Assembly: GCA_001312325.1 (NCBI GenBank)
Contig: BBDJ01000045.1
Span: 1-28,281, forward strand
Direction of reading: 5' to 3'
Origin: Lysinibacillus pakistanensis
GTDB lineage: Bacteria; Bacillota; Bacilli; Bacillales_A; Planococcaceae
Length of the DNA stretch: 28,281 nucleotides
This document shows, piece by piece, positions 16,224 through 24,507 of this stretch. Within the stretch, counting starts at the first letter, position 1. Every line of letters begins with the position of its first letter. Under the pieces are notes generated by a model. It saw only the letters and a program-made list of their open reading frames with translations. It was not told the origin of the DNA and did no database searches. The position numbers and the translations under genes are program-made.

Positions 16224-16264
16224 AAAATACCCATCTATCAGCTTAATGGATAGATGGGTATTTT
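16224..16264. terminator. Strong hairpin, bidirectional terminator
   Basis: Perfect 16-bp inverted repeat: AAAATACCCATCTATC and GATAGATGGGTATTTT around a 9-nt loop, with U-rich ends on both strands. It lies about 100 bp past the end of the DUF4259 gene (- strand). Confidence 0.85.
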
Positions 16265-16360
16265 CCTATTTTTGTTTGGTTAGAGCGAGCAATCAATATA
16301 ACAGGTAACACACTTTCTTATAAAAAGATGTGCATTAATTGTTTATTTAATTTATTTTTA

Positions 16361-16836
16361 TTAATGCAAATTGCTGATTTCTTGTTCAATTCTATGAATA
16401 AGATTGTTTAGGTTTGATTTCCAGGCATGCCAGTTTTTAGACTCGCGCCATAATTCTACAATCTCTCTACTACCATGCTCATCTGGCACCTCATCTCTAA
16501 TATCAGTCAAATATCTTATGATAAATATCAAAGCATCCTCATCAGCTGTCAAAGTCAAAGATTGCACGTTTCCACATTTACTTTCATCACTCAGAAAATA
16601 CCCTGTATCGAGGTAGGTGATATAGATTTCTGCTAATGCCATGGCACTAACATCATAAAAAAAATCTATGTCGTTAAAGGTTTCTCCAAAAAAAGCCTTC
16701 ATTTTTCATCGCCTTTACAATGTCAGTTAACAATAAATGATTTGAATTTATTTGATTTTCAATATAGTTCTGCAAAAAAACCAGCTACATCGAGTCCCTC
16801 ATCACTTTCCAAAGCTTTGTAGCCCCATGCTCCCAC
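16361..16836 (-). CDS. DUF4259 family protein; two apparent frameshifts
   Basis: The visible open frame from 16702 (113 residues) is only the C-terminal part. Upstream, GTG at 16836 with GGGAGGAG begins MGAWGYKALESDEGLDVAGF, the hallmark DUF4259 opening; shortening a T7 run near 16779 and another near 16689 joins it through LQNYIENQINSNHLLLTDIV and KAMKNEGFFGETF to the rest (..DIDFFYDVSAMALAEIYITY..). About 157 residues, soluble, acidic. The T8 run at 16657-16664 is in frame as given. Function is unknown; DUF4259 genes often sit beside immunity-type genes, as here next to a SUFU-domain gene. Confidence 0.75.
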
Positions 16837-17073
16837 TTTATTGCTCCTCCCTTATTTATGATATCTAATGAAACCGTAGATACGGCTTCAGTCCATCAGA
16901 ATATTGCTCCTTTTTTTATAAGCAGGAGCTAAAACAGAACTTCATCTTTTCTAGCGAATGACCGTCCTTCCCTCTCCAAAGCGAACACCGCCCATTCCAG
17001 TGTGAACTAGCTATTCTAATGCTCTACATGCTGCTACAAATCACACAATCTCACTTCCAAACCTAGAGAAAAA

Positions 17074-17105
17074 TCTCTCGCTAAAAACGATAGTTTAGCA
17101 AGAGA
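17074..17105 (-). terminator. Terminator of the SUFU gene
   Basis: On the - strand TCTCTTGCTAAA pairs with TTTAGCGAGAGA (one G.U), followed by TTTTTCTC; 7 bp past the stop. The stretch from here to 16837 holds no gene I can see. Confidence 0.82.
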
Positions 17106-17111
17106 TCAATC

Positions 17112-18173
17112 TTATCCGATTGTTTTCACAACCTCTCCTTCTTGATTTTTAATATGCGTTTTCAAAATTTGAAAGCTGACACCACCTAAAGACGTTAATT
17201 CAAATTGACTTTCTTGCGGCACTAGCTTTCGACTTAGCTCGTCCACCGCTGCCCTGTTCAATGTAATCGTAATTTCCTGTTCGTCCTCGTGAAAGCCTAC
17301 TTGATCAGCCGCTTTAAATATAATCGTTATATTTTGACCAACTAAGCTAAGACTTCTGTCTTTTAAAATTCGTCCACGTAGTAATTTACTTATGACATCT
17401 GCTTGCTTTGCCCCTAACTGAATGACATGAGATTGTTTGTTAAACCAACCCTTTTTCTCCACTTGCCATGCCAGTTGACTTACAAAAAGAAAGCCAGTAT
17501 TGGAGCCCTCTTTTTCCATTCCCTGTTCAGCGGCCTCTACAATTTGTGGATTTTGTAACAAAGAAGCTCGCGTTAAATCAGTGATATAGTTTGGTATTTG
17601 TTGGATGCCCGCCTCTAGCATTCCAAGTGTATTCCACGTCTGCATCGCTTCTAGCTCATCCTCTGTAATACCCACCATTTGGATAAACTCCATCTTACCA
17701 TTTGGCGTATCAATTTCAGCAAGCTCTGGATCATGTGTGAAGGCCAGCGCGGTTAATTGTGTATCGGCATCAAGACAAATAGGACCATTTGCATCTAAAT
17801 AATCTCCTGCTCTAAAAACATTGCCACTATTAAAAACATATCTGCCCATATTTTGTAGTAAATTTAAGGCCCAAGCAGGTGGCTCCTCCTCGTTCTCCTT
17901 ACGCACCAATCGAAATGTCAATTCAAATCCATAACCGCTGTATTCCTTATTTTCAAATTCCTTTTCATATAATTCCGAAAAACCATATGTAACAAAATGC
18001 CAATGTGGAATCGGTGTTTCACTTTTATAGGCACTAATCCCATCCAAAGGATCTTCTCCACCTAGTGAATATGGAATCATTGTTCCATAATGGCTTGGCT
18101 CCTGCTCACCATACACCTGTAATAGTGCTTGATCAATCGCATCCCAACCTACTGCTGTAACCTCTTCACTCAT
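17112..18173 (-). CDS. Suppressor-of-fused (SUFU) domain protein, intact
   Basis: 353 residues with no frameshift. The N-terminal 190 residues are a bacterial SUFU domain: WDAIDQALLQVYGEQEPSHY, GGEDPLDGISAYKSETPIPHWHFVTYGFSELYEKE and GYGFELTFRLVRKENEEEPPAWA, then the AGDYLDANGPIC and QMVGITEDELEAMQTW blocks. The C-terminal 150 residues are a less conserved alpha/beta extension. RBS GAGGAGG and ATG at 18173. Bacterial SUFU proteins are often predicted immunity proteins against polymorphic toxins, but no toxin gene is seen nearby, so the role is open. Cytosolic, no signal peptide. Confidence 0.85.
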   Translation of the reverse strand: MSEEVTAVGWDAIDQALLQVYGEQEPSHYGTMIPYSLGGEDPLDGISAYKSETPIPHWHFVTYGFSELYEKEFENKEYSGYGFELTFRLVRKENEEEPPAWALNLLQNMGRYVFNSGNVFRAGDYLDANGPICLDADTQLTALAFTHDPELAEIDTPNGKMEFIQMVGITEDELEAMQTWNTLGMLEAGIQQIPNYITDLTRASLLQNPQIVEAAEQGMEKEGSNTGFLFVSQLAWQVEKKGWFNKQSHVIQLGAKQADVISKLLRGRILKDRSLSLVGQNITIIFKAADQVGFHEDEQEITITLNRAAVDELSRKLVPQESQFELTSLGGVSFQILKTHIKNQEGEVVKTIG

Positions 18174-18516
18174 CTCCTCATCCTCCTCGGTGTTGTTTTA
18201 ATATCAGTACATACTAATCTAGTATTTTATAATACCAATTTTATGATAGCTCTATAACAGGAATAGGACTCATTTTCAGCTTTCCAGTATCTAGGTTTAT
18301 TTTCATTCTAGTGAGGTAAATATTACTAAAAAAAACTCAGGCAAATCAACATTGCCTGAGTGGATAAATTACGACCCAATTAATATCATCCCAATTTTTT
18401 TAGCTTATTCCAAAAGCTCCTTCATAATCTAAACTATCTGCCGCGGTATTCCCATGGTTCAATGAGCAGTTGTATGCCTGCTGAATCATAGGAAATAGCT
18501 AGGCAATTATTCCTCT
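18174..18516. other. Intergenic region holding a terminator (18335-18361) and a possible 25-codon open frame
   Basis: The hairpin ACTCAGGCAA/TTGCCTGAGT at 18335-18361, followed on the - strand by eight U, ends transcription from the 18517 gene. Between it and 18516 the - strand has a short frame reading NNCLAISYDSAGIQLLIEPW without a normal start codon behind AGAGGA; too weak to call a gene. The rest (18174-18334) should contain the SUFU promoter. Confidence 0.6.
18335..18361 (-). terminator. Intrinsic terminator
   Basis: Perfect 10-bp stem ACTCAGGCAA/TTGCCTGAGT with a 7-nt loop, then T8 on the - strand. Confidence 0.85.
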
Positions 18517-19066
18517 TTAGCCATACAACATAGCTGGCGTTCGCACATTATGTAAATAGTCTGCAAGCTTTCCAGCATAAACTTTTTCTAAATACGGTAG
18601 CTGAGCGATACAATGTGGCGTCATTAAAGCAGGATTTTGATATATTTTTAAACCTCCCACCTTTAATAGCATTGCTACAAACTGCGAGCAAAAATAAGCA
18701 CGCTCTCTGCGAACCTCTTTTTGCATCATCACGCCAAAGAGTCCAATAAAATTATATTTATAGCGATCTCGATTCCAATACATATAACGGACGATTTTCA
18801 TCATTTCTAAGTATTGATAATGCGAGACTCTGCAACGATAGACGACACAATCTGCTGTCTCAAATAGTCCTCTTTCTGCATTTTCCCGCAAAAAAACCAC
18901 CACTTAACGGATTATTTAGTTGCCTACGCCCAAAGCTATACATTTCAAAAAGTTCTTCATCAAAAGCTATGGATGCATGATTCATTTCTTTTCCAGTATA
19001 CATCCCGATAGCCTTCGATAATAATGTACCTGTTTTTGTTAGTACTATGTAAATGGTGTATGACAT
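18517..19066 (-). CDS. Permuted papain-like (YycO/YiiX-type, NlpC/P60-related) protein; one apparent frameshift
   Basis: About 182 residues. Start ATG 19066 after AGGTGAGGAA. Begins MSYTIYIVLTKTGTLLSKAI, then EMNHASIAFDEELFEMYSFGRR with a candidate catalytic His (NHAS). The A7 run near 18891-18897 breaks it; shortened, it reads SGGFLRENAERGLFETADCVVYRCRV, then YKYNFIGLFGVMMQKEVRRERAYFCSQFVAML with a candidate catalytic Cys (FCSQF). Order His before Cys is the circularly permuted arrangement. No signal peptide. Family members are predicted cysteine amidases or lipid hydrolases. An ISL3 element is inserted about 110 bp upstream and may cut off its promoter. Confidence 0.7.
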
Positions 19067-19169
19067 TTCCTCACCTACTTCAATATTCTTTACTACTACC
19101 AATACGTTTTTAATCTTCAAATGGTTTCGTTAATTTCCTTATATTATAAGTATAAAAAGGTAATCTTAA

Positions 19170-19177
19170 ATTTTTCC
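19170..19177 (+). repeat. Target-site duplication, left copy
   Basis: ATTTTTCC, identical to 20553-20560, flanking the insertion sequence. Confidence 0.85.
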
Positions 19178-20552
19178 GGCTCTTCACCAAAACATGTGCT
19201 TGACTAAGAGCCATATTCAATCCATTCTGCATTACACTCGAGTAAAATCGTTTCCTTATAGTGTTGCGGGTTACGCGTGAAAAAATGACGACGTTGTAGG
19301 GCTTTAATGAGGTTGTTTTTCCCTTCAACTGCCGCATTGGTGAAACGTAATTGATGGTAATTACAGATTTCATCTTGCCAATTATGCATGGTTTGTAAAC
19401 AGTCTTGCACTTTAGGATGAAGAATTTCTTGACCTTGCGAAAGCCAGTGTTGAAAGCCTTTTTTTTGCTTGTTTATACGATGGACTACAATCGTACCAGT
19501 CGATAAAAGCCTCTTTCCAATCGTAAACTTGTCGTAAAACAGTGTCATATTGTAGAAGCCGTTTTAAAATCCTTCTTTCTTCTATCGATAGTTGGTCATT
19601 TCGTTTGCCTAAAATACGAAAATGTTGTTTTAAATCCTTTTTTTGCAAAGGGATTTAACCTCTTTTGAACAGATTTTCGGACAGCTTGAATTGCTTCTGT
19701 CACGTATCGATTCACATGATATCGATCGGCAATACGGATCGTTGCTGGAAATATCTTTTTAGCGAAAGTATGATAAGCCTTTGCTAAATCCATTACGATG
19801 GCAATTGGTTTTAATGCGCAAAGTGTCACCTGTTCGCTGAAATATGCCTCTAATTCAAGGATGGTGCGTCCTGGAATAATATCTAAAAATGTGCCATTTC
19901 GTAAGTCATGCAAACCAGTATTATAGGTATGCCCCTTGCGAATGGCGAAATCATCAAGTCCAAGCACGAGGTTTTGACAATAATATGCCTTGTGCTGACA
20001 GGCTTGTTGAACACGTGAAGCTTCTTTCTTTTTCCAAGTTTTCACGATACGAGCTACCGTTGTCGCAGGGGTTCCTGTTACACGCGCCGTATGTGTGATA
20101 GTTGCACCAATTGCTTGTTTAGGTAGAGTCGCTTCAAATGCCTTTGTATAGCGCTTTTTTTGGTGCTACAAATGCATAATGCCAGACGAAAGAAGCTGTA
20201 CACGCTTTACAAGAAAGACGAATAGCAGGCAACTTTAAATAAACTTGACACCCAAAAGCATCAAGGTGACGGACTGTACGTCTATAACTAATCCCTCGAC
20301 GAATTGTTTGATCGGACTTGCAAATGAGACAGGATTGTTTCAATTCAATTGGCATCACATCGATGAAAATCTGTTGGTCTATTTTTTTGGGTTGCAATAA
20401 CTTTTAATTGTGGTAAATCCCATAAATCCTTGATAGAATGAGAGTGCATCTGTATACCTCGCTGATTTGTTTGGTGGTACTCTCAACTCTAGCGGATACA
20501 GGTGCTTTTTTTTGTATTCATTTTTAATCAAGAACAGATTTTGGCGTTGAGC
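19178..20552 (-). mobile_element. ISL3-family insertion sequence, about 1375 bp, with 8-bp target duplication
   Basis: Left end GGCTCTTCACCAAAACATGT at 19178; the right end on the - strand begins GCTCAACGCCAAAATCTGT at 20552, matching the left at 15 of 19 positions when the first G is taken as missing. Both ends are flanked by ATTTTTCC (19170-19177 and 20553-20560), the 8-bp direct repeat expected for ISL3. One transposase gene fills the element. Confidence 0.87.
19204..20449 (-). CDS. ISL3-family transposase; four apparent frameshifts
   Basis: About 414 residues once runs near 20388 (T7), 20155 (T7), 19640 (T7) and 19459 (T8) are shortened by one base each. Order: start MHSHSIKDLWDLPQLKVIA; a zinc-binding N-terminal part with CLICKSD and LSCKAC; the helix-turn-helix region TGTPATTVARIVKTW; the DDE catalytic domain with LGLDDFAIRKGHTYNTGLHD, VMDLAKAYHTF and IADRYHVNRYVTEAIQAVRK; and the C-terminal NAAVEGKNNLIKALQRR with the catalytic Glu. 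All three acidic positions appear present, so the enzyme could be active if the frameshifts are artefacts. Product acts on the terminal repeats of the same element. Confidence 0.85.
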
Positions 20553-20560
20553 ATTTTTCC
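20553..20560 (+). repeat. Target-site duplication, right copy
   Basis: ATTTTTCC, identical to 19170-19177. Confidence 0.85.
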
Positions 20561-20732
20561 TTAGTAGAATCTGAAGAATTTCTTAATTTTTTTAGCATGA
20601 TTTACTCGTCAAGCGAATAGGCTAGCTATAACTACTAAATTTTTTAGATTTTATTTTTATTTATATGAATTTTATTATGTGCTTATGTGGGAGAGAATCG
20701 GTTTTTAGAATTTTTTTTGCCGAGTACAATAA

Positions 20733-20765
20733 AAAATCACTCATTATTTTTTAATGAGTGATTTT
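20733..20765. terminator. Bidirectional hairpin sharing its stem with 27567-27611
   Basis: AAAATCACTCATT/AATGAGTGATTTT, 13 perfect pairs around a 7-nt loop. The same 13-nt stem occurs at 27571-27583, so the stem is a repeated sequence. Confidence 0.75.
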
Positions 20766-20830
20766 CTATTTCAGATTCCTTGATTCCGCTGATATCAACT
20801 CCTTCTTCGCTTTTCAAGACCTTATAAAAA

Positions 20831-20859
20831 AGCCCTCGTCCCTAAATGAGACAAGAGCT
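20831..20859 (-). terminator. Terminator of the OsmC gene
   Basis: On the - strand AGCTCTTGTC pairs with GACGAGGGCT (two weak positions), followed by TTTTT; 16 bp past the stop. Confidence 0.75.
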
Positions 20860-20874
20860 ATATCAAAGAAGCCA

Positions 20875-21328
20875 TCAAGCGATCGTATTTTCAATAACAA
20901 TGCCTGAAGAAACAAGATTAACAGTATTTGCAATCGTATCACCTACTGGGCAATGTGCTTCAATCATTTTTTTTAAATTCTTCCACCTTCTCTTCTGGTG
21001 CACTCGTTTCTATATGAAAAGTGTAGCGAATCGTTAAAAAGCCAGGTCTTACATCAGATTTCCCTAAAAATCCATCTATATCAAGGTCTCCCTCTAATTC
21101 AACCCAAAAATTTCTTAGATCTATCTTCAATTTATTTGCGTAAATTCTTGCGACTATGGATTGACACGCACCTAATGCAGAAAGAACGAGTTCTACAGGA
21201 TTTGCACCTTGGTCATCTCCACCTAATTCTTTTGGTTCATCTATTATAATTTTATGTCCCCTTACATTGGCCTCTACTAATACTTTATCTTTTAAATATG
21301 TACTTGCCTTAAATGTTGTGACCGCCAT
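20875..21328 (-). CDS. OsmC/Ohr family protein; one apparent frameshift
   Basis: About 150-residue cytosolic thiol protein. Two conserved Cys are visible, in ALGACQSIVARIYA and, after correction, EAHCPVGDTIANT; in the family these form the peroxidatic pair that reduces organic hydroperoxides. The break is the T8 run at 20967-20974; removing one base gives EEFKKMIEAHCPVG.. and a stop at 20875. ATG 21328 is preceded by GGAGAG. Glu/Arg partners cannot be judged by eye. A strong promoter and a palindrome lie upstream (21349-21411), suggesting control by a redox-sensing repressor. Confidence 0.85.
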
Positions 21329-21348
21329 TTTACATCTCTCCTTTTTTA

Positions 21349-21411
21349 ATTCTTATTAAATCAATAAGAATACATATATTTTATCCTACTTGTAATCTCT
21401 TTTTTAGTCAA
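21349..21411 (-). promoter_or_regulatory. osmC promoter with downstream palindromic operator
   Basis: On the - strand TTGACT (21406-21411), 17-bp spacer, TAGGAT (21383-21388); the transcription start would be near 21376. Immediately downstream, arms ATTCTTATT and AATAAGAAT (21349-21371) are a perfect 9-bp inverted repeat spaced by 5 bp, well placed to bind a repressor. Confidence 0.7.
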
Positions 21412-21517
21412 TACTTTTTTTGAAAATTATTAATTTTCAATCCAAAACCAAAAATGACGAAGCAACTCGATGGCCACTTCATCATGTACTACTTAAGAAT
21501 ATAAAGCAATCATTATT

Positions 21518-21673
21518 CTATTCTTTTTGTTTGGAATATTGTTCTTGATTAGAATTCTTACTTTGTTCTTTTGTAAGATTATTCTCCTCACGTACATCTA
21601 AATCATCAGGACTCAAATCCTCTGTAAATTCTTCTTGATTTAATGCTCTTTGTTCTTGCTTTTTGTCAGTCAA
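21518..21673 (-). CDS. Small acidic, glutamine/asparagine-rich hypothetical protein, 51 aa
   Basis: TTG start at 21673 with the strong site GGAGGTG 8 bp before it. The product (start MTDKKQEQRALNQEEF, middle EDLSPDDLDVREENNL, end YSKQKE) is hydrophilic, almost free of hydrophobic residues and probably disordered; similar tiny acidic proteins occur in spore formers. It reads without a frameshift. No family recognised. Confidence 0.6.
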   Translation of the reverse strand: MTDKKQEQRALNQEEFTEDLSPDDLDVREENNLTKEQSKNSNQEQYSKQKE

Positions 21674-21795
21674 AATAATCACCTCCAATCTATACTTTTT
21701 CCCTTTTAGCGTAATTTATACTTGTTACACATGTTGGGGATTAACATAAAGATTTATGTAGTTTATAGCCTACAAAACATTTTCAATATTAAATT

Positions 21796-21828
21796 GACCA
21801 GAATTTAATTAACTAGTGAATCCTGGTC
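21796..21828 (-). terminator. Weak hairpin at the end of the DUF421 gene
   Basis: GACCAG (21796-21801) pairs with CTGGTC (21823-21828), extended by ATT/AAT, overlapping the stop codon; the tail is AT-rich rather than a clean U run. Confidence 0.4.
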
Positions 21829-22520
21829 TAAAATTTCTGTATAAATAAACTTCCATCTGATTGTATTTCAGCAAAAAAAATACCTCTTCAATTTCTTTTA
21901 TATTAGCCTTTTTTTAATTCATTATTTAACCAATCTATACTTTTGCCAACCTCTAATAAATTTCTCAATAATAATTTTCCATCTGTTATGATTTCTATAG
22001 GTATAAAAGCTGGAGCTGTAGGATAAATTTTAAAATCTCTTTTTTGTACTCCTTGAAACTCTGGTTTTCTGAGAATACTAAGTGTCCCATTAGGTTCTAA
22101 AATAGCATAATCTATTTCGGCGATTGAAAAAAATTTGATATTGTCTAGTCATCATAGTTAAGTCATCAATATTAATGCCTGTTCTTTTTAATGCCTTTCT
22201 GTCTATCTTTCCGTGTTTTATTACAATCGTAGGCTGACCATCTAGAATTACTCTAATTTTTCCTGATTTAAGACTGATAAAACCAATAAGTATATTGAGT
22301 AAACACCAAATTACAAGACTGAGTAAATCTTTCAAATAATCTTTTGTACTTAGAACAATCATGTTTGCAGCAATGGAGCCTATTGTTATCCCTGTAACAT
22401 AATTAAAAAAAGGTCAGCTGACTTAATTGTTTTTTACCTAAGAAACGAGTCAAGGCTAGAAGAACAAAAAAAGGTTATCATGGTTTCAATAGCTATTTGT
22501 AAGTAGCCTACATCTTTCAT
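21828..22520 (-). CDS. DUF421 (YetF/YkjA-type) membrane protein; five apparent frameshifts
   Basis: About 230 residues when runs near 22466 (A7), 22408 (A7), 22127-22133 (A7), 21910 (T7) and 21873 (A8, change of two or plus one) are adjusted. N-terminal membrane helices: LQIAIETMITFFVLLALTRF, then GKKQLSQLTFFNYVTGITIGSIAANM, and LLSLVIWCLLNILIGFISLK. The cytosolic part has the conserved KIRVILDGQPTIVIKHGKID and ..KRTGINIDDLTMMTRQ.., then IFSIAEIDYAILEPNGTLSIL and IYPTAPAFIPIEIITDG, all typical of DUF421/YetF. ATG 22520 follows AGGAGTG. Spore-former relatives are found in spores or membranes; biochemical role unknown. Confidence 0.85.
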
Positions 22521-22640
22521 TTTTTTCACTCCTATCTATATCATAGGATGCTTAAAATATTTAATAAAATACGCAAAAAAATCCAAGTACTCGAATCTAA
22601 TTGTCATTTGCTAATTCTGTTCAAACTCGTTCATTTAATT

Positions 22641-22646
22641 TATAAT
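22641..22646 (+). promoter_or_regulatory. -10 box of the probable leader/EamA promoter
   Basis: TATAAT at 22641-22646, with only a poor -35 (TGTTCA, 22618-22623) 17 bp upstream. A start near 22653 would place the whole leader region on the transcript. Confidence 0.4.
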
Positions 22647-22680
22647 TAACCAAAATATAAATAGATTGGAGTTGATTTAC

Positions 22681-22734
22681 ATGATGTTTTCTCCGTTATT
22701 TGAACAGGATGTACCAACAATTCTTCTTCCTTAA
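22681..22734 (+). CDS. Putative 17-aa leader peptide (MMFSPLFEQDVPTILLP)
   Basis: ATG 22681 follows TTGGAG at normal spacing; the stop TAA at 22732-22734 lies inside the first arm of a 9-bp hairpin. Codons 3-6 are the sequence TTTTCTCCGTTA, which is repeated exactly at 22747-22758. A short open frame with its own SD in front of a structured RNA and a transporter gene is the layout of antibiotic-resistance leader peptides (ermC, cat type). Confidence 0.6.
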   Translation: MMFSPLFEQDVPTILLP

Positions 22735-22790
22735 CGGTAGAAGAGATTTTCTCCGTTAAGGACATAGATTTCTATGAAAAACGGAGGAAA
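22687..22790 (+). promoter_or_regulatory. Candidate translational attenuator of the EamA gene (four-segment, ermC-like)
   Basis: Segment 1 TTTTCTCCGTTA (22687-22698, inside the leader peptide); segment 2 CCTTAACGG (22729-22737); segment 3 TTTTCTCCGTTAAGG (22747-22761); segment 4 AACGGAGGAAA (22780-22790), which is the SD of the EamA gene. Segment 3 pairs with 4 over 11 continuous base pairs (one G.U), capped by CATAG/CTATG, hiding the SD. Segments 2 and 3 make a perfect 9-bp hairpin that would free the SD, and 1 can pair with 2. A ribosome paused in the leader would favour 2:3. Confidence 0.65.
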
Positions 22791-22794
22791 AAAC

Positions 22795-23668
22795 ATGAAT
22801 AATAAAATAATAGGTGCCTTTTTTTTATCGTTTGCAGCAAGTATTTGGGGGGCAATGTATGTTGTCGTAAAAGTAGTTGTAGAGGTTGTTCCACCTTTGG
22901 AACTTGTGTGGATTCGTTATGTGATTGCTGTCATTACACTTGCTACTATTGGTATCTGTATGAAACAATCATGGGCTATAGCTAAAAGAGATTGGTTAAT
23001 GATTCTCCTTGTTGGTTTGATTGGTAATACGATCTCGATTGTCACACAGGAAATGGGTACAATGCTTTCTACCGCTCAAATGGGTGCTATTATTACATCC
23101 ACTACACCTGCTTTTATGGTCCTGTTTGCACGCTTTATTTTGAAAGAAAAAATAACCTTCCAAAAATGTCTTTCCATTGTACTAGCAACAATTGGCGTTG
23201 GCATTATTGTTGGAAATGGACAAATTGATGTTAGCCAGCAATTAGGTGGATATTACTTATTAGTTGCCGCGTTGACTTGGGCACTCATGTCCGTTTTAGT
23301 GAAGAAAATTCCACAGCAATATTCACAGATTGTTACTACTACTTATACATCTTTGGTGGCTGTGTGTTCACTAACGCCTGTTGTTGTTCCTAGATTAAAA
23401 TTTTTAGATATATCTAGTATTTTGCAGCCAACAATTTCAGGCGGTTTAATATATTTAGGTATTGTTTCTACAGCTGGTGGTTTTTTTATTGTGGAACAAA
23501 GGGCTTCAATTAATGAATGCTTCTAGTGGAGGATTATTCTTTTTCTTCCAGCCAATTGTCGGAACCTTTTTAGGTTGGCTACTGTTAAATGAAACCATTG
23601 GACTTTCGTTTTGGCTTGGCACAATGTTAATTTTTAGTGGTGTTTTTTTTGTGATTAGAGAGGAATAG
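22795..23668 (+). CDS. EamA/DMT-family transporter; one apparent frameshift
   Basis: About 290-residue inner-membrane protein with ten hydrophobic segments in two EamA repeats: ..GAFFLSFAASIWGAMYVVVK, LVWIRYVIAVITLATIGICM, ..LMILLVGLIGNTISIVTQ, STAQMGAIITSTTPAFMVLF, CLSIVLATIGVGIIVGNG, then YYLLVAALTWALMSVLVKKI and the rest. A T7 run at 23481-23487 breaks the frame; shortened, it gives STAGGFLLWNKGLQLMNASS.. and FQPIVGTFLGWLLLNE, ending VFFVIREE. Start 22795 is set by AACGGAGGAAA; an upstream ATG (22774) lies before that site. Substrate cannot be told: EamA proteins export amino acids, metabolites or drugs. The attenuator in front suggests inducible expression linked to translation. Confidence 0.88.
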
Positions 23669-23756
23669 TAAATAAAATTTGTAAAAAAAATACAATTCCA
23701 TTCCACTCAAGAGAGAGTATAATTAAAGATAACGCTTAACTTAAGGGAGGATTTTT

Positions 23757-24261
23757 ATGTTCCAAACAGTAGATCATTTTTTTGCAATCTTGGGAGTTCG
23801 AAGCCGGTGCCACACAAAAATTACTAAATAATCTAACGGATGAATCACTTCAGCAGGAAATTACTTCACAAAATTGGACATTAGGTCGAATTGCTTGGCA
23901 TATTGTTACGGCTATTCGTGTCATAACTTCCAATACAAATTTAATATTTGAGGCGCCAGCTAAAGATTTCCCTGTTCCCTCCTCGGCTCAATTTATCGCG
24001 GACAGCTACCAACAGGCAAGCAATGCACTTGTGCAGGCATTAAAATCACAATGGTCTGACCAAACAATGGAAGAATGTATTGAATTCATCGGTCAACAAA
24101 TGCCAAATGGATCACTATTGTTGTTCTTACTTCAACATCAAAGTCACCATAGAGGACAATTAACTGTTCTTATGCGACAGGCAGGATTAACTGTTCCAGG
24201 TATTTATGGTCCAGCAAAAGAGGAATGGGCAAAGTTTGGTATGGAAGCCCCACAAATGTAG
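23757..24261 (+). CDS. DinB/DUF664-type four-helix protein; one apparent frameshift near the start
   Basis: About 167 residues. ATG 23757 follows AAGGGAGG. Shortening the T7 run at 23777-23783 gives MFQTVDHFLQSWEFEAGATQKLL and joins the long frame. DinB superfamily metal-site pattern: His in IAWHIVTAI near residue 50, and HQSHHRGQLTVLMRQAGL near residue 132, which has the HxxxH motif. Typical length and end (LTVPGIYGPAKEEW). Family members include damage-inducible proteins and thiol-dependent metalloenzymes (bacillithiol transferases); which kind this is cannot be seen. A TATAAT at 23718-23723 may be its -10. Confidence 0.85.
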
Positions 24262-24286
24262 TTCAAAAAAACAAACCAAAATGTTT

Positions 24287-24329
24287 GAATCTATTTTGAC
24301 TGTCTTTTTTCAAAATAGATTCTTTTTTT
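24287..24329 (+). terminator. Strong intrinsic terminator after the DinB gene
   Basis: Perfect 12-bp stem GAATCTATTTTG/CAAAATAGATTC with a 12-nt loop, followed by T7; 25 bp past the stop. Confidence 0.92.
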
Positions 24330-24507
24330 CTCTCTTTAATCTAACGAATCGGTATATATGTCGGAAATCAATTGCCCGAAAAAGATTTGAATTGGTATTT
24401 TCTTTCCATCTGTACAATACTTTTCTTGGTTTAAAATCCTCACATTTTTTTGTCTAAACTAAAAACGTATCTTTTAAGTATGAGTACCTCAAAAACGGGA
24501 TGAATAC

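Larger units (their letters stand above)
20561..20874. other. Intergenic region right of the IS with two terminators
   Basis: No gene seen. Left part is the severed upstream region of the 18517 gene. It contains the hairpins at 20733-20765 and 20831-20859 listed separately. Confidence 0.5.

Noticed and set aside
16837..17073. Possible gene between the DUF4259 and SUFU genes
   Set aside because: No frame with a start and SD on either strand; short inverted repeats there are not followed by U runs.
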